A DNA stretch of 64,000 bases from Bacillus sp. FJAT-29814 (GTDB lineage Bacteria > Bacillota > Bacilli > Bacillales > Cytobacillaceae): positions 470,927 to 534,926 of the forward strand of contig NZ_LMTJ01000003.1 in assembly GCF_001510715.1 (NCBI RefSeq). Direction: 5' to 3'. The translations under genes and the position numbers were made by a program. Every line of letters starts with the position of its first letter. Position 1 is the first letter of the stretch. A model generated the notes under the pieces. The model searched no databases. It had not been told where the DNA came from and saw only the letters and a list, made by a program, of their open reading frames with translations. This document shows, piece by piece, positions 7,651 through 16,031 of the stretch.

Positions 7651-9291
7651 ATGAGTATTTTTATTGGTGGGGCATGGGCCTATGCGAACGGCTCCTTGCA
7701 TTTAGGTCATATTTCAAGTTTGTTGCCTGGGGATATTCTGGCGAGATATTACCGGTTAAAGGGAGAAAAGGTGTTGTATGTTTCAGGAAGCGATTGTAAT
7801 GGAACACCGATTACAGTGAGGGCAAAACAAGAAGGGGTTTCCCCAAAAGTGATTGCAGACTGTTACCACAAAGAATTCGTGGATTGTTTTTCAAGATTAG
7901 GATTTTCATACGATACTTATACAAGGACCGACACGGACCATCATCATAAAATTGTTCAAGAGATCTTTTTAGAATTACTGGAAAAAGGGCTGATTTACAA
8001 AAAGGAAATTGAACAAACCTATTGTGAACATTGCCAGCAGTTTTTGCCTGACCGTTATGTGGAAGGAATTTGCCCAGTTTGCAAGGAAGGTTCTCGTGGC
8101 GACCAATGCGACCATTGTTCTACCATATTGGAGCCGCTTGATCTACTCGAAAGAAAATGCAAACTTTGCGGTCATGAACCTACTGCGAGATTTACGGAGC
8201 ACTTTTATTTTTCACTAAGCTCGTTTCAACAAGTTTTGGAGAATTATACTCGGGAAGCAGCGGACAAGAATTTATGGAGAGAAAATGCGATTTCCCTCAC
8301 GAAACGCTACTTAAAAGAAGGGCTCCAGGATCGAGCGGTTTCAAGGGATTTGCCGATAGGGGTCAGTGTTCCCGTTGCTGGATATGAGGATAAAAAAATT
8401 TACGTTTGGATTGAGGCTGTTTCAGGCTACTATACAGCAAGCAAACTATGGGCGAAGGAAACAAATAGCGATGATTCACACTTTTGGAGCTCTTCTACTG
8501 AATCGTATTATGTTCACGGTAAAGATAATATCCCATTCCATTCGATTATTTGGCCTGGAATTCTTGCAGGTCTTGGAAAGGCGCCCTTGCCGACTCATAT
8601 CGTTTCAAATGAGTATTTGACGTTGGAAAAGAAGAAATTATCGACAAGCAAGAATTGGGCCGTTTGGGTTCCAGATATTTTGGAAAGGTACGACCCGGAC
8701 TCGATTCGCTATTTCTTAACCATCAACGCTCCAGAGAACCGAGATGCTGATTTTTCATGGAAGGAATTCATCTACAGCCATAATAGTGAGTTATTAGGGG
8801 CTTACGGAAACTTCGTCAATCGGACTTTAAAATTTATTGAAAAGTCATTTGGTGGTGTTATTCCTGAAAAAGACATCACGCCAACTATTCAAGATAAAGT
8901 AAATCGCCTGTATGATGAGGTTGGCCATTGCATAGAATCCACTGCCTTCAAGCAAGGACTGGAAAAAGTATTCGAATTGGTTAGATTTTGCAACAAATTC
9001 TTTGACGAACAACAACCTTGGAAACAAATTAAGGATGATCACGAGTCTTGCGAACAGACTCTGGCAGATTGTGTTTACCTTATTGCGAATATAGCACAAG
9101 TCCTGACTCCATTCCTTCCTTTTTCAAGCAGTAAAGTGAAGGAAATGATCAATATAACAGAAACAGAATGGAGGGCGTTTGTTGTTCCATCGCAGCGTTT
9201 GGCAAAGGTAGAACCATTGTTTGAACGGATCGACCCAGTAAGGATAGAAGAAGAGCTTGAAAGATTAAAAAACCAATCGTGTTGTCCATAA
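7651..9291 (+). CDS. metG: Methionyl-tRNA synthetase (second, MetRS2-like form)
   Basis: A 546-residue class Ia synthetase charging tRNA-Met. The HIGH-type motif is HLGH at 17-20 and the KMSKS-type loop is KLSTS near 329-333. The connective domain (about 124-172) carries four CxxC knuckles (CEHC, CPVC, CDHC, CKLC), the two-zinc arrangement. The anticodon-binding helical domain ends the protein; there is no C-terminal tRNA-binding extension, unlike the usual longer bacillus enzyme of about 650 residues. This suggests an accessory MetRS; second MetRS types are known from Bacillus anthracis and some pneumococci, where they tolerate MetRS inhibitors. It is controlled by the T-box leader. Confidence 0.93.
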   Translation: MSIFIGGAWAYANGSLHLGHISSLLPGDILARYYRLKGEKVLYVSGSDCNGTPITVRAKQEGVSPKVIADCYHKEFVDCFSRLGFSYDTYTRTDTDHHHKIVQEIFLELLEKGLIYKKEIEQTYCEHCQQFLPDRYVEGICPVCKEGSRGDQCDHCSTILEPLDLLERKCKLCGHEPTARFTEHFYFSLSSFQQVLENYTREAADKNLWRENAISLTKRYLKEGLQDRAVSRDLPIGVSVPVAGYEDKKIYVWIEAVSGYYTASKLWAKETNSDDSHFWSSSTESYYVHGKDNIPFHSIIWPGILAGLGKAPLPTHIVSNEYLTLEKKKLSTSKNWAVWVPDILERYDPDSIRYFLTINAPENRDADFSWKEFIYSHNSELLGAYGNFVNRTLKFIEKSFGGVIPEKDITPTIQDKVNRLYDEVGHCIESTAFKQGLEKVFELVRFCNKFFDEQQPWKQIKDDHESCEQTLADCVYLIANIAQVLTPFLPFSSSKVKEMINITETEWRAFVVPSQRLAKVEPLFERIDPVRIEEELERLKNQSCCP

Positions 9292-9332
9292 GCGGAAAAT
9301 GTAAGTTTTTTAAATTATATACATATTTCCCC

Positions 9333-9363
9333 TTGACTTAGAGTTAACTCTAAGTTGTAGCAT
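9333..9363 (+). promoter_or_regulatory. MerR-type promoter with palindromic operator
   Basis: TTGACT (9333-9338) and TAGCAT (9358-9363) are 19 bp apart, the over-long spacer typical of MerR-activated promoters. A perfect 20-bp palindrome, ACTTAGAGTTAACTCTAAGT (9336-9355), fills the spacer. It drives merR-eamA. Confidence 0.8.
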
Positions 9364-9381
9364 GGTAACAGAGGTGATGTT

Positions 9382-9780
9382 ATGTACAGTATTTCAGAAG
9401 TATCAAAGGAAACGGGATTTTCTCCTCATACCTTACGTTACTACGAAAAAATCGGTTTATTGTCTAATCTGGCCAGACATAATGGCAAACGAACATACAC
9501 GGAAGGAGATGTTCGTTTGCTTCGGTTTATGAAAGTCCTGAAAAATACGGGAATGTCTTTAGAGGATATTCAAGAATTTTTGCTGGACGGATGTATTTTG
9601 GAAAGTGAGGATTCGCAGCAAGTAAGAAGCACAAAGGTACAAAAAAGAATTCACATTTTGCAAAAGCATTTACTAACTTTACAGCAACAAAGGGAAGAAA
9701 TTGAAAATGTTATTAAACTGACAGAAGAAAAATTATTCATTTATCAAGAAATGATCGAGGGGGACAAAGATGAAGGATAA
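9382..9780 (+). CDS. MerR family transcriptional regulator
   Basis: 132 residues. The winged helix at the N-terminus (MYSISEVSKETGFSPHTLRY, then YEKIGLL) is followed by the RLLRFMKVLKNTGMSLEDI segment and a long dimerisation helix (about 80-125). A small-molecule rather than metal effector is likely because there is no clustered C-terminal Cys motif; one Cys lies near 71. The ribosome site AGAGGTGAT precedes the ATG. It overlaps the next gene by 11 bases, so it probably controls that exporter and itself through the palindrome upstream. Confidence 0.92.
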   Translation: MYSISEVSKETGFSPHTLRYYEKIGLLSNLARHNGKRTYTEGDVRLLRFMKVLKNTGMSLEDIQEFLLDGCILESEDSQQVRSTKVQKRIHILQKHLLTLQQQREEIENVIKLTEEKLFIYQEMIEGDKDEG

Positions 9781-10729
9781 AGTGTATGCCATGTTACTTG
9801 GGTTTGCCGTCTTTACTGGTGCTACTTTCAATCTTACAAAATTCTCCCTCCATTATTTCTCTGCAGCAAGTGCAGCAGGGTGGAGGTTTGGTATCGCTGC
9901 CGTTTTGATGGTTCTCATTATTGGCATACAAAAGAAAGTAAGATGGGACATCGTTAAAAAATATGCTGGAATGTATACCGTATTAGGGATCATAGGTGTT
10001 TTTGGCTTTAATTCATTATTCTTTCTAGGGATGAAATATACCTCTCCTTTAAATGGAGCATTAATTATGGCTACGAATCCTTTACTCACTACCATTTTAG
10101 CTTATTTTATCGTAAAAACACGGATTGCTATTAGGCAGATAATAGGAATTATTTTTGCATTCGTAGGTGTAATATTGGTATTAACTCAAGGTTCATTTGA
10201 AGTTCTTACTTCTCTTTCCATATCCTTTGGAGACTGTCTTATCTTATTAGGAAATGTATGTTGGGCATTATACGGGGTATTAGGCAGAAAGTATTTAAGT
10301 CAAAGTTCTTCTATGGAAACAACCACCTATACCATGATTGTCGGAGCCATTTGTCTTGTTGTATTGTCCCTATTTTTACCGAGTCCACAGCCTCTGTCAG
10401 AAGTTACGATCCCAGCTTGGGGAGCCATATTATTCATGGCGGTCTTCACCAGTGTCCTAGGTTATTTGTGGTGGAATAAAGGGTTAGAAACGATTGGAGC
10501 AGCTAATACCTCGCTTTTCTTTAACTTAGTTCCTGTTGTAACAATGATAATCTCCATCATTACCGGAACGGCTGTAACCATTTCTCAAATAGTAGGAACA
10601 ATTCTGGTGATCTTAGGGGTGCTAACTTCGACGGGTTTTTTGAAGTTAAAAAAAGGTCAAATGGCTCCGTCACAGGATGTAAGGGGAAAGAATCTAATCT
10701 CACAAAATCAAATGAAGAATACGTTGTGA
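9770..10729 (+). CDS. EamA/DMT family transporter
   Basis: A 319-residue membrane protein with about ten helices in two EamA repeats (about 1-140 and 150-295). It begins MKDKVYAMLLGFAVFTGATF and has the ASAAGWRFGIAAVL and PLNGALIMATNPLLTTILAY stretches of drug/metabolite transporters. Its start lies inside the merR gene after GAGGGGGAC. It is presumed to export a metabolite or drug sensed by that MerR protein; the substrate is not readable. Confidence 0.9.
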   Translation: MKDKVYAMLLGFAVFTGATFNLTKFSLHYFSAASAAGWRFGIAAVLMVLIIGIQKKVRWDIVKKYAGMYTVLGIIGVFGFNSLFFLGMKYTSPLNGALIMATNPLLTTILAYFIVKTRIAIRQIIGIIFAFVGVILVLTQGSFEVLTSLSISFGDCLILLGNVCWALYGVLGRKYLSQSSSMETTTYTMIVGAICLVVLSLFLPSPQPLSEVTIPAWGAILFMAVFTSVLGYLWWNKGLETIGAANTSLFFNLVPVVTMIISIITGTAVTISQIVGTILVILGVLTSTGFLKLKKGQMAPSQDVRGKNLISQNQMKNTL

Positions 10730-10844
10730 GTGACCATTATTCTTTAATCCTTTCAAAAAATAGTAAATTTGTCGCAGAAATCTTGTTCGATTTTTAGGTA
10801 ATGTTTCATACAATTAATTAAAAATATCGAGCAGGAGGCTACGA

Positions 10845-11318
10845 ATGATTACGGCAAATTTAAACTCATTGCAATTTTTAGAAGGATGGTTTGAAAACGA
10901 TCCAGCGACAAGACAAAGGACCGCATTTCCGCTCTATAAAAGCACTGGCACAACGAGTCTTTCCGTTGTTTATTTCGAGATCGAATCTGGAAACAATCTC
11001 GGCACACATTCAGATAGTGCTGAAGAAATCATACTGGTGTTGGAGGGAAAAGCGGAAGCAACTGTCAATGATGAAATAGGGCAATTAACCAAGGGTGAAA
11101 TGGCTGTTATTCCTAAAATGGTTCCACACAATATCCGAAACATTGGGTCCGAAACCTTAAAAGTGGTCGGCTTTTTTTCAAGTCCATACGTGGCATCTAC
11201 ATTTGTCGAGCCACTAATGCCCATTAATCAAAATGTTGTTGGCACTCCGCCTATTGAAAGTGAGAAGCCAATGAGTTGGAATGAAATCTTCGGTAAAATT
11301 ACGGGTCAATTAGAATAG
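10845..11318 (+). CDS. Cupin-domain protein
   Basis: A 157-residue protein with a single cupin barrel. Motif 1 is LGTHSDSAEEIILVLEGKAE (about 45-64) and motif 2 is KGEMAVIPKMVPHNIRNIG (about 84-102), giving His and Glu metal ligands. The C-terminal tail (SEKPMSWNEIFGKITGQ) lies outside the barrel. Small cupins of this type include dioxygenases, isomerases and sensors, so no reaction is assigned. The ribosome site CAGGAGG sits 9 bases before the ATG. Confidence 0.85.
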   Translation: MITANLNSLQFLEGWFENDPATRQRTAFPLYKSTGTTSLSVVYFEIESGNNLGTHSDSAEEIILVLEGKAEATVNDEIGQLTKGEMAVIPKMVPHNIRNIGSETLKVVGFFSSPYVASTFVEPLMPINQNVVGTPPIESEKPMSWNEIFGKITGQLE

Positions 11319-11368
11319 TTATCACGGATATTTTTAAAACTACAGTGCAGTTTCAAGAAGAATAAATA

Positions 11369-11396
11369 AAAAAGAGCTGAATGGCTCTTTTTTTTA
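11369..11396 (+). terminator. Terminator after the cupin gene
   Basis: AAAAGAGC-tgaat-GGCTCTTTTTTTT hairpin with T-run. It also borders the 3' end of the hxlR remnant on the other strand. Confidence 0.8.
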
Positions 11397-11690
11397 CTTT
11401 CCTTGCGACCGTTGATTTTCCCCGTAAAGCCTGTTTAAGTGCTCTAAATGTGTTAGCCCCCATTTATGCATTGACTCGAGGAGAGGCATTAATCCTTTTC
11501 TGTATTCAGTGATGGTATATTTCACTTTTAGGTATGAATATGTGCATTGAATAATTTGTGTATTAGGAAATGAGCGCTCTTTTATGAAAAATGCGAAACT
11601 AACACCCGTTACTTCAGTGACGTGATACAGTTTCGCTTTTTTTGTAAAAAAATAGGTATCATTAGACGTAAGAACGTATGTTTGGTACAA
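11394..11690 (-). pseudogene. HxlR/DUF24 regulator remnant
   Basis: The frame codes 98 residues, but only the last 45 or so look like an HxlR regulator (VKYTITEYRKGLMPLLESMH, then KWGLTHLEHLN). The first 50 residues do not resemble the missing winged helix and are probably translated junction DNA. The break coincides with the left side of the TnpB element, so insertion plus deletion has probably removed the 5' half. No complementary N-terminal fragment was found on the far side of the element. Confidence 0.65.
11593..11646. repeat. Subterminal hairpin upstream of tnpB
   Basis: GCGAAACT (11593-11600) pairs with AGTTTCGC (11629-11636), with an inner GTTAC/GTGAC stem and a T-run afterwards. It may be the left-end hairpin of the IS200/IS605-type element or a terminator shielding tnpB. 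Confidence 0.45.
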
Positions 11691-11713
11691 TATAATTAAT
11701 GGGGTGACAAAAA

Positions 11714-13153
11714 TTGGAGAATGAGTACAGGACCTATCAAATAATCATCAAAAAAGGGCACAAGCTCTACCCTTATTTTGCTAATCTATGTTCAAATGGA
11801 AAAAATCTATACAATACTACTAATTTCTATATCCGCCAAGTATACACGGCTTTAAAACAAGAAAAAGAATGGCAACCACTTCAACAAGAAGTAATGGCAA
11901 CCATTTCTAATAACATTGATAAAATGAACGAAAACCAAAGGAAATGTTGGGAAAAGAAAATGAAAAAGGAGATGGCAAAACCTGAGGAGGAAAGGAAAGA
12001 AATCAAATTAAATTTGTTTGACCTCCCAACAAAAGAACATTCGTTTCTTGGTTATAACTTTCTTGATTGCCTTTTTAAAACCATGAAACAACAAGATTAC
12101 TGTTCATTACCAGGTCAAATTAACCAGCAAGTGATTAGGAATGTCATACAAAACTGGCAGAGTTTTTTCGAAAGCTTACAGGATTATAAATTGAATCCTG
12201 AAAAGTATAAAGGGAGACCCAAAATACCGCGATATTTAGCAAAAGATGGACAAAAGGAAATTACCCTTTCTAATCAAATATGCAAAATGGTCGATGGGAA
12301 ATACCTCAGGTTCCCTAAAACAAAATCCCGCATGAATACTGGGAAGCTAGCTAGTAATAATGGTAAATTACAACAAGTGAGAGTTGTACCTAAGTATGGA
12401 CAATATGTGGTTGAAATCATCTACTTATTAGGAGAAAAGAAAGAAATAAATGCCAAGCTGGAGAGTTGCATGGGCATTGATTTGGGCTTAAATAACATCG
12501 CAACCATTGTCACGAACACAGGCATAACGCCTGTTCTGTTTAATGGTGGAAGAATCAAATCTATTAATCAATGGTACAACAAGCTGCGTGCCTACTATTA
12601 CGCAGTTCTTCGGAATGGAAAGAATACAAATATAGGGGCTTATTACTCAAAAAGATTACTAAAATTAGATAGTAAAAGAAATAACCAAATCAAAGACTTA
12701 TTCCATAAAATCAGTTGTAACATCATTAAAATGGCAAAGGAGAACGAAATAGATACCATCATTATAGGCAAAAATGCTGGATGGAAGCAGGAAGTAAACT
12801 TAGGAAAGAGAAATAATCAAAATTTTGTTCAAGTCCCACATTCAATATTAATTAAACTTCTTATGTATAAGGCTCACGCTGAGGGCATTTCCGTGATGAT
12901 CACCGAAGAAAGCTACACATCAAAGGCCAGTTTTCTAGATGAAGACTTCATTCCGACCTATAAAGTGGGGGATGAACAACATGTCTTCAGTGGGAAACGA
13001 ATCTACCGCGGGTTATATCGTTCTCAAAATCATATTTTGATTCATGCAGATGTAAATGCTGCATGTAATATTGTAAGAAAAGTAGTGCCGAAGGCTTTTG
13101 CCAACGGTATAGCGGCTGTGTGTTCCCAGCCACATGTGGTCAATGTGCATTAG
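11714..13153 (+). CDS. tnpB: TnpB RNA-guided endonuclease (OrfB)
   Basis: 479 residues from a TTG start 6 bases after GGGGTGAC. RuvC-I is MGIDLGLNN with Asp 256; RuvC-III is IHADVNAACNI with Asp 446. At the usual RuvC-II position the motif reads IIIGKNAGWKQE without the expected Glu; a Glu pair lies further on in ITEESYTSKASF (about 398). The segment between that and RuvC-III lacks the CxxC zinc-ribbon knuckles of ordinary TnpB. Both traits fit a known TnpB branch with a rearranged active site. It is predicted to cut DNA guided by the RNA from the element right end. Confidence 0.9.
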   Translation: MENEYRTYQIIIKKGHKLYPYFANLCSNGKNLYNTTNFYIRQVYTALKQEKEWQPLQQEVMATISNNIDKMNENQRKCWEKKMKKEMAKPEEERKEIKLNLFDLPTKEHSFLGYNFLDCLFKTMKQQDYCSLPGQINQQVIRNVIQNWQSFFESLQDYKLNPEKYKGRPKIPRYLAKDGQKEITLSNQICKMVDGKYLRFPKTKSRMNTGKLASNNGKLQQVRVVPKYGQYVVEIIYLLGEKKEINAKLESCMGIDLGLNNIATIVTNTGITPVLFNGGRIKSINQWYNKLRAYYYAVLRNGKNTNIGAYYSKRLLKLDSKRNNQIKDLFHKISCNIIKMAKENEIDTIIIGKNAGWKQEVNLGKRNNQNFVQVPHSILIKLLMYKAHAEGISVMITEESYTSKASFLDEDFIPTYKVGDEQHVFSGKRIYRGLYRSQNHILIHADVNAACNIVRKVVPKAFANGIAAVCSQPHVVNVH

Positions 13154-13200
13154 CACCAACCCAGAAACCCGTGATTTCAATCGCGGGAGGTTCATTGATA
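13130..13200 (+). ncRNA. Right-end guide (omega) RNA 3' region of the TnpB element
   Basis: Right after the tnpB stop, CCCGTGATT pairs with AATCGCGGG (one G-U pair; about 13168-13187), followed by AGGTTCATTGATAGG. This hairpin is the conserved scaffold end of TnpB guide RNAs, which start inside the tnpB reading frame. The guide would be the sequence immediately downstream of the right end. Confidence 0.65.
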
Positions 13201-13291
13201 GGTTCATAGTCTACTAAAACTACCGAGAAATTTGTCTAACGATAAATATTGTATATTTAGAAAATTTTGTATATATTAAAACTTGGTTACA

Positions 13292-13307
13292 TACCAACTA
13301 GTTAGTA
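13292..13307. promoter_or_regulatory. TACCAACTAGTTAGTA dyad operator
   Basis: A 16-bp palindrome with a single mismatched pair, centred on CTAG. TAC...GTA dyads are typical of DUF24/HxlR operators, and TetR-type operators can look similar. It lies 136 bp before the acyl-CoA ligase gene and may be the orphaned control site of the damaged hxlR or the operator of the ligase operon. Confidence 0.5.
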
Positions 13308-13442
13308 CGAAAGGAGTGTTTCTACTTCTCTTTTGTAAAAACTACCAAGAAAATGATAGCGTTTTCAAAATAATTTTGTTTGGATTCTCTTTGATCTATA
13401 CTGTCATGAATGCAATAAAAATCTTAAAGAGGAGAGGATTTA

Positions 13443-14960
13443 GTGAAGCTTAAGGACCTGCTTGAAAATAATATCGCTGAATTTGGCGAGTATCCGTTTT
13501 TATTTTTCAAAGAGCGGACCCTCACAAATGTCGAAACAAAAAACTTCGCCGACCAATTTGCCAACGGCCTAAGAAGACTGGGAATTAAAAAGGGCGACCG
13601 CGTCATGGTTTGTCTGCCCAACTGTCCGGAAGTCCTGATTGCTTACCAGGCGATCACTCGGGCAGGGGCTATCATTGTTCCAGTCATGTTCATGCTCCAT
13701 CCAAAGGAACTTCATTATATTGCCCTTAATTCCGGGGCAAAAGTAGTTATTACCTCCTCCTATGTTCTTCAAAATGTTGAAAAATCGCTGGAAGGATTGC
13801 CGACGCGACCCGTAGCGATTGTAGTTGACCGTCCAAGCGATGATCGGACGAGGAACTTCTATGATGTTATGGGCAAGGAAGACGATACCGTACCCGATGA
13901 TGTCACACCGGAAGACACTGCCGTGATTCTCTACACCTCAGGAACTACCGGGAATCCAAAAGGGGTTTTGTTAACCCATAAAAATTTATATTCCAATGCG
14001 GATAATTCGGCAAAGCATAACGAGACCGAACGTGGCACCACTCTCGGTGTGCTACCGCTTGCTCATGTATATGGGTTAACAGTCTCCAATGTATCATTTT
14101 TGACAGGCGGTTCCATTGTCGTATTTTCCTCGTTTGATGTAAAAGAGGTGCTGGCCGCCATTGAAAAATACAAGGTTAAATCATTTTCTGCCGTTCCGGC
14201 CATGATATACGCACTCGTATCGTACCCGCAAGCGGACCAATATAACACAACTAGCCTTGAATCGGTGGGTTCCGGCTCTGCTCCGCTTCCTGTCGCCTTG
14301 CTCCATGCCTTCGAGAAAAAGTTTGGCGCCAAGGTGTATGAAGGCTACGGTTTGTCTGAAGCTGCACCGGTTGTGACCGCACACAGAAAGGGCCTTGAAA
14401 TTAAACCGGGGTCAGTCGGGATTCCAATTCCCGGGGTTGAAGTTAAAATCGTCGATGATAACGGTGTCGAGGTTCCCCGCGGGGAGGTGGGCGAGTTAAT
14501 TGTCCGTGGCGATAACGTCACACCGGGCTATTTTCAGAACTTGGAGGAATCACAGCGAGTGTTAAGGGATGGATGGTTATTCACCGGCGATATGGCCCGC
14601 CAGGATGATGAGGATTATGTTTACATTGTCGACCGTAAGAAGGATTTAATTATCCGTGGCGGCTTTAACCTTTATCCTAGAGATGTCGAGGAAATTTTGA
14701 ATGCTCATGCCGGGGTGGCCGAGGCAGCCGTGATTGGGATCCCCGATGAGCGAATGGGTGAGGAAATGGTGGCCTGTGTCGTGAAGAAGCAAGATGGCCA
14801 AGTAACCGAGGAAGAGCTGATCCGTTATTGTCAGGAACATCTCTCAAAACGTAAAACCCCTCGGCATATTGTGTTTATGGAGGCGCTGCCACGAAACGGT
14901 GTCGGGAAAATTCTGAAGACACATCTTAGGAAAACAGCGGCGGATATTGGGATTCGTTAG
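13443..14960 (+). CDS. AMP-forming acyl-CoA ligase (fatty-acid type)
   Basis: A 505-residue adenylate-forming enzyme. A3 motif LYTSGTTGNPKG is at about 163-174, A5 EGYGLSEAAPV near 300, A7/A8 GWLFTGDMARQ and YIVDRKKDLIIRGGFNLYPR at about 380-415, and the A10 Lys is in NGVGKILK near 488. It converts a carboxylic acid, ATP and CoA to acyl-CoA. The start is GTG 13443 after AGGAGAGG. Chain-length preference is not readable. It heads a same-strand run with R2lox, ALDH and ADH, fitting activation of the acid they would generate. Confidence 0.92.
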   Translation: MKLKDLLENNIAEFGEYPFLFFKERTLTNVETKNFADQFANGLRRLGIKKGDRVMVCLPNCPEVLIAYQAITRAGAIIVPVMFMLHPKELHYIALNSGAKVVITSSYVLQNVEKSLEGLPTRPVAIVVDRPSDDRTRNFYDVMGKEDDTVPDDVTPEDTAVILYTSGTTGNPKGVLLTHKNLYSNADNSAKHNETERGTTLGVLPLAHVYGLTVSNVSFLTGGSIVVFSSFDVKEVLAAIEKYKVKSFSAVPAMIYALVSYPQADQYNTTSLESVGSGSAPLPVALLHAFEKKFGAKVYEGYGLSEAAPVVTAHRKGLEIKPGSVGIPIPGVEVKIVDDNGVEVPRGEVGELIVRGDNVTPGYFQNLEESQRVLRDGWLFTGDMARQDDEDYVYIVDRKKDLIIRGGFNLYPRDVEEILNAHAGVAEAAVIGIPDERMGEEMVACVVKKQDGQVTEEELIRYCQEHLSKRKTPRHIVFMEALPRNGVGKILKTHLRKTAADIGIR

Positions 14961-14982
14961 CACGCTTGTATTGGTGTTGATT

Positions 14983-15055
14983 ACTCTCGGATAAGATTGT
15001 TTATCTCTCGGATAAGTTTCCTTTACTCTCGGATAATGGGTAAGTACTCTCGGAA
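14983..15055. repeat. Four 21-bp-phased CTCTCGGATAA iterons
   Basis: CTCTCGG begins at 14984, 15005, 15026 and 15047, exactly 21 bp apart; three copies continue ATAA and the fourth AA. The phase of two helical turns puts all sites on one face of the DNA. The array fills the 148-bp gap before R2lox. A single further TACTCTCGG occurs at 31311, so the motif may also be dispersed. Confidence 0.7.
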
Positions 15056-15108
15056 GTGTCATGTTAGCATTTTTTTCATAAAAGATGTATTTGAGGGGAG
15101 ATTTTGTC

Positions 15109-16002
15109 ATGGAAAAAAGAACGATTTTGACAACCAGCACAAGGGGATTATTGGAGGATTCCTTCCCGTATCGCTTGTACCAAAAAGCCAAGCGGGTGGG
15201 GACGTGGAACCCGGCGGATATTGATTTTTCGAAGGATGCCGAGGATTGGAAGATGATGACCGCGGAACAGCGAGAGGATATCCTAAGACTTCTGTCTCTG
15301 TTCCAGGCTGGTGAAGAAGCGGTTACTTTAGACTTGCTGCCATTGATGATGGCGATTGCCAAAGAGGGCCGGCTTGAGGAGGAAATGTTCTTAACGACCT
15401 TCTTGTTCGAGGAAGCGAAGCATACCGAATTTTTCCGTAGGGTGTTAAATGCGCTTGGCGAAACAGGGGACCTGTCCCATTTCCATTCCAATACTTATAA
15501 AAAAATATTTTATGAGATTCTTCCGACAGCAATGGAACGTCTGGTGACTGACCAGTCCCCTGAAGCCATTGCCGAGGCATCGGTGGTGTACAACATGTTT
15601 GTCGAAGGAGTATTGGCTGAAACGGGATATTTCTCCTTCTATAATTCGTTGGAGGCAGCTGGTATTATGCCGGGGCTTATGGAGGGGATTGGTCATTTAA
15701 AGCGGGATGAGTCAAGGCATATCGGCTATGGCACATTCCTACTGCAGCGACTGATTTGTGAACATCCCCATCTCTATGAATTTATTGCGGCAAAGATGGG
15801 AGAACTGGCTCCATTGTCGATTCAGCTCAACCAAGATGGGATCCAAGGTAAGGAAGTTAGTTCCTTTGGCGGAAATCCAGATGATGTGATGAATTTTACG
15901 ATGAAGCAGCTGGCCGTAAGAATGGACGTATTGGCACGAGCCCGCGGCAAGAAAATCGAAGAGATTTATAAAGTGACAGAAAGCGAGATTGGGGTTCTTT
16001 AA
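15109..16002 (+). CDS. R2-like ligand-binding oxidase (R2lox)
   Basis: 297 residues from ATG 15109 (GAGGGGAG before it). It has a ferritin-like fold with all dimetal ligands: Glu69 (QAGEEAV), Glu102 and His105 (FEEAKH), Glu166 (FVEGVL), Glu201 and His204 (DESRH). Val72 and Tyr161 (VVYNMF), which form the Tyr-Val crosslink in the Geobacillus and mycobacterial proteins, are both present. This separates it from the ribonucleotide reductase R2 subunit. R2lox binds a Mn/Fe centre and a long-chain fatty ligand, and its physiological substrate is unknown. Neighbours encode alcohol and aldehyde dehydrogenases and an acyl-CoA ligase. Confidence 0.93.
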   Translation: MEKRTILTTSTRGLLEDSFPYRLYQKAKRVGTWNPADIDFSKDAEDWKMMTAEQREDILRLLSLFQAGEEAVTLDLLPLMMAIAKEGRLEEEMFLTTFLFEEAKHTEFFRRVLNALGETGDLSHFHSNTYKKIFYEILPTAMERLVTDQSPEAIAEASVVYNMFVEGVLAETGYFSFYNSLEAAGIMPGLMEGIGHLKRDESRHIGYGTFLLQRLICEHPHLYEFIAAKMGELAPLSIQLNQDGIQGKEVSSFGGNPDDVMNFTMKQLAVRMDVLARARGKKIEEIYKVTESEIGVL

Positions 16003-16031
16003 TTTTACTATATTAAAAGGAGGATTCAATC

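Larger units (their letters stand above)
11700..13200 (+). mobile_element. IS200/IS605-superfamily TnpB-only element (IS1341-like)
   Basis: The unit consists of a left flank with a hairpin, tnpB, and a right end with the characteristic guide-RNA hairpin. No tnpA gene is present, so it could move only with a TnpA supplied elsewhere. The outer limits are estimated: the left edge lies between about 11530 and 11700, and the right edge lies just after GGGAGGTTCATTGATAGG at about 13200. There is no target duplication, as expected for this family. Confidence 0.75.

Noticed and set aside
14983..15055. Short regular repeats as a CRISPR array
   Set aside because: Repeat units are only 7-12 bp with 21-bp period, far too short for repeat-spacer units, and no cas genes are near.
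14844..15491. 215-codon minus-strand open frame
   Set aside because: It lies opposite R2lox and the end of the acyl-CoA ligase, has no ribosome site and no protein-like motifs, while the plus strand encodes clear enzymes.
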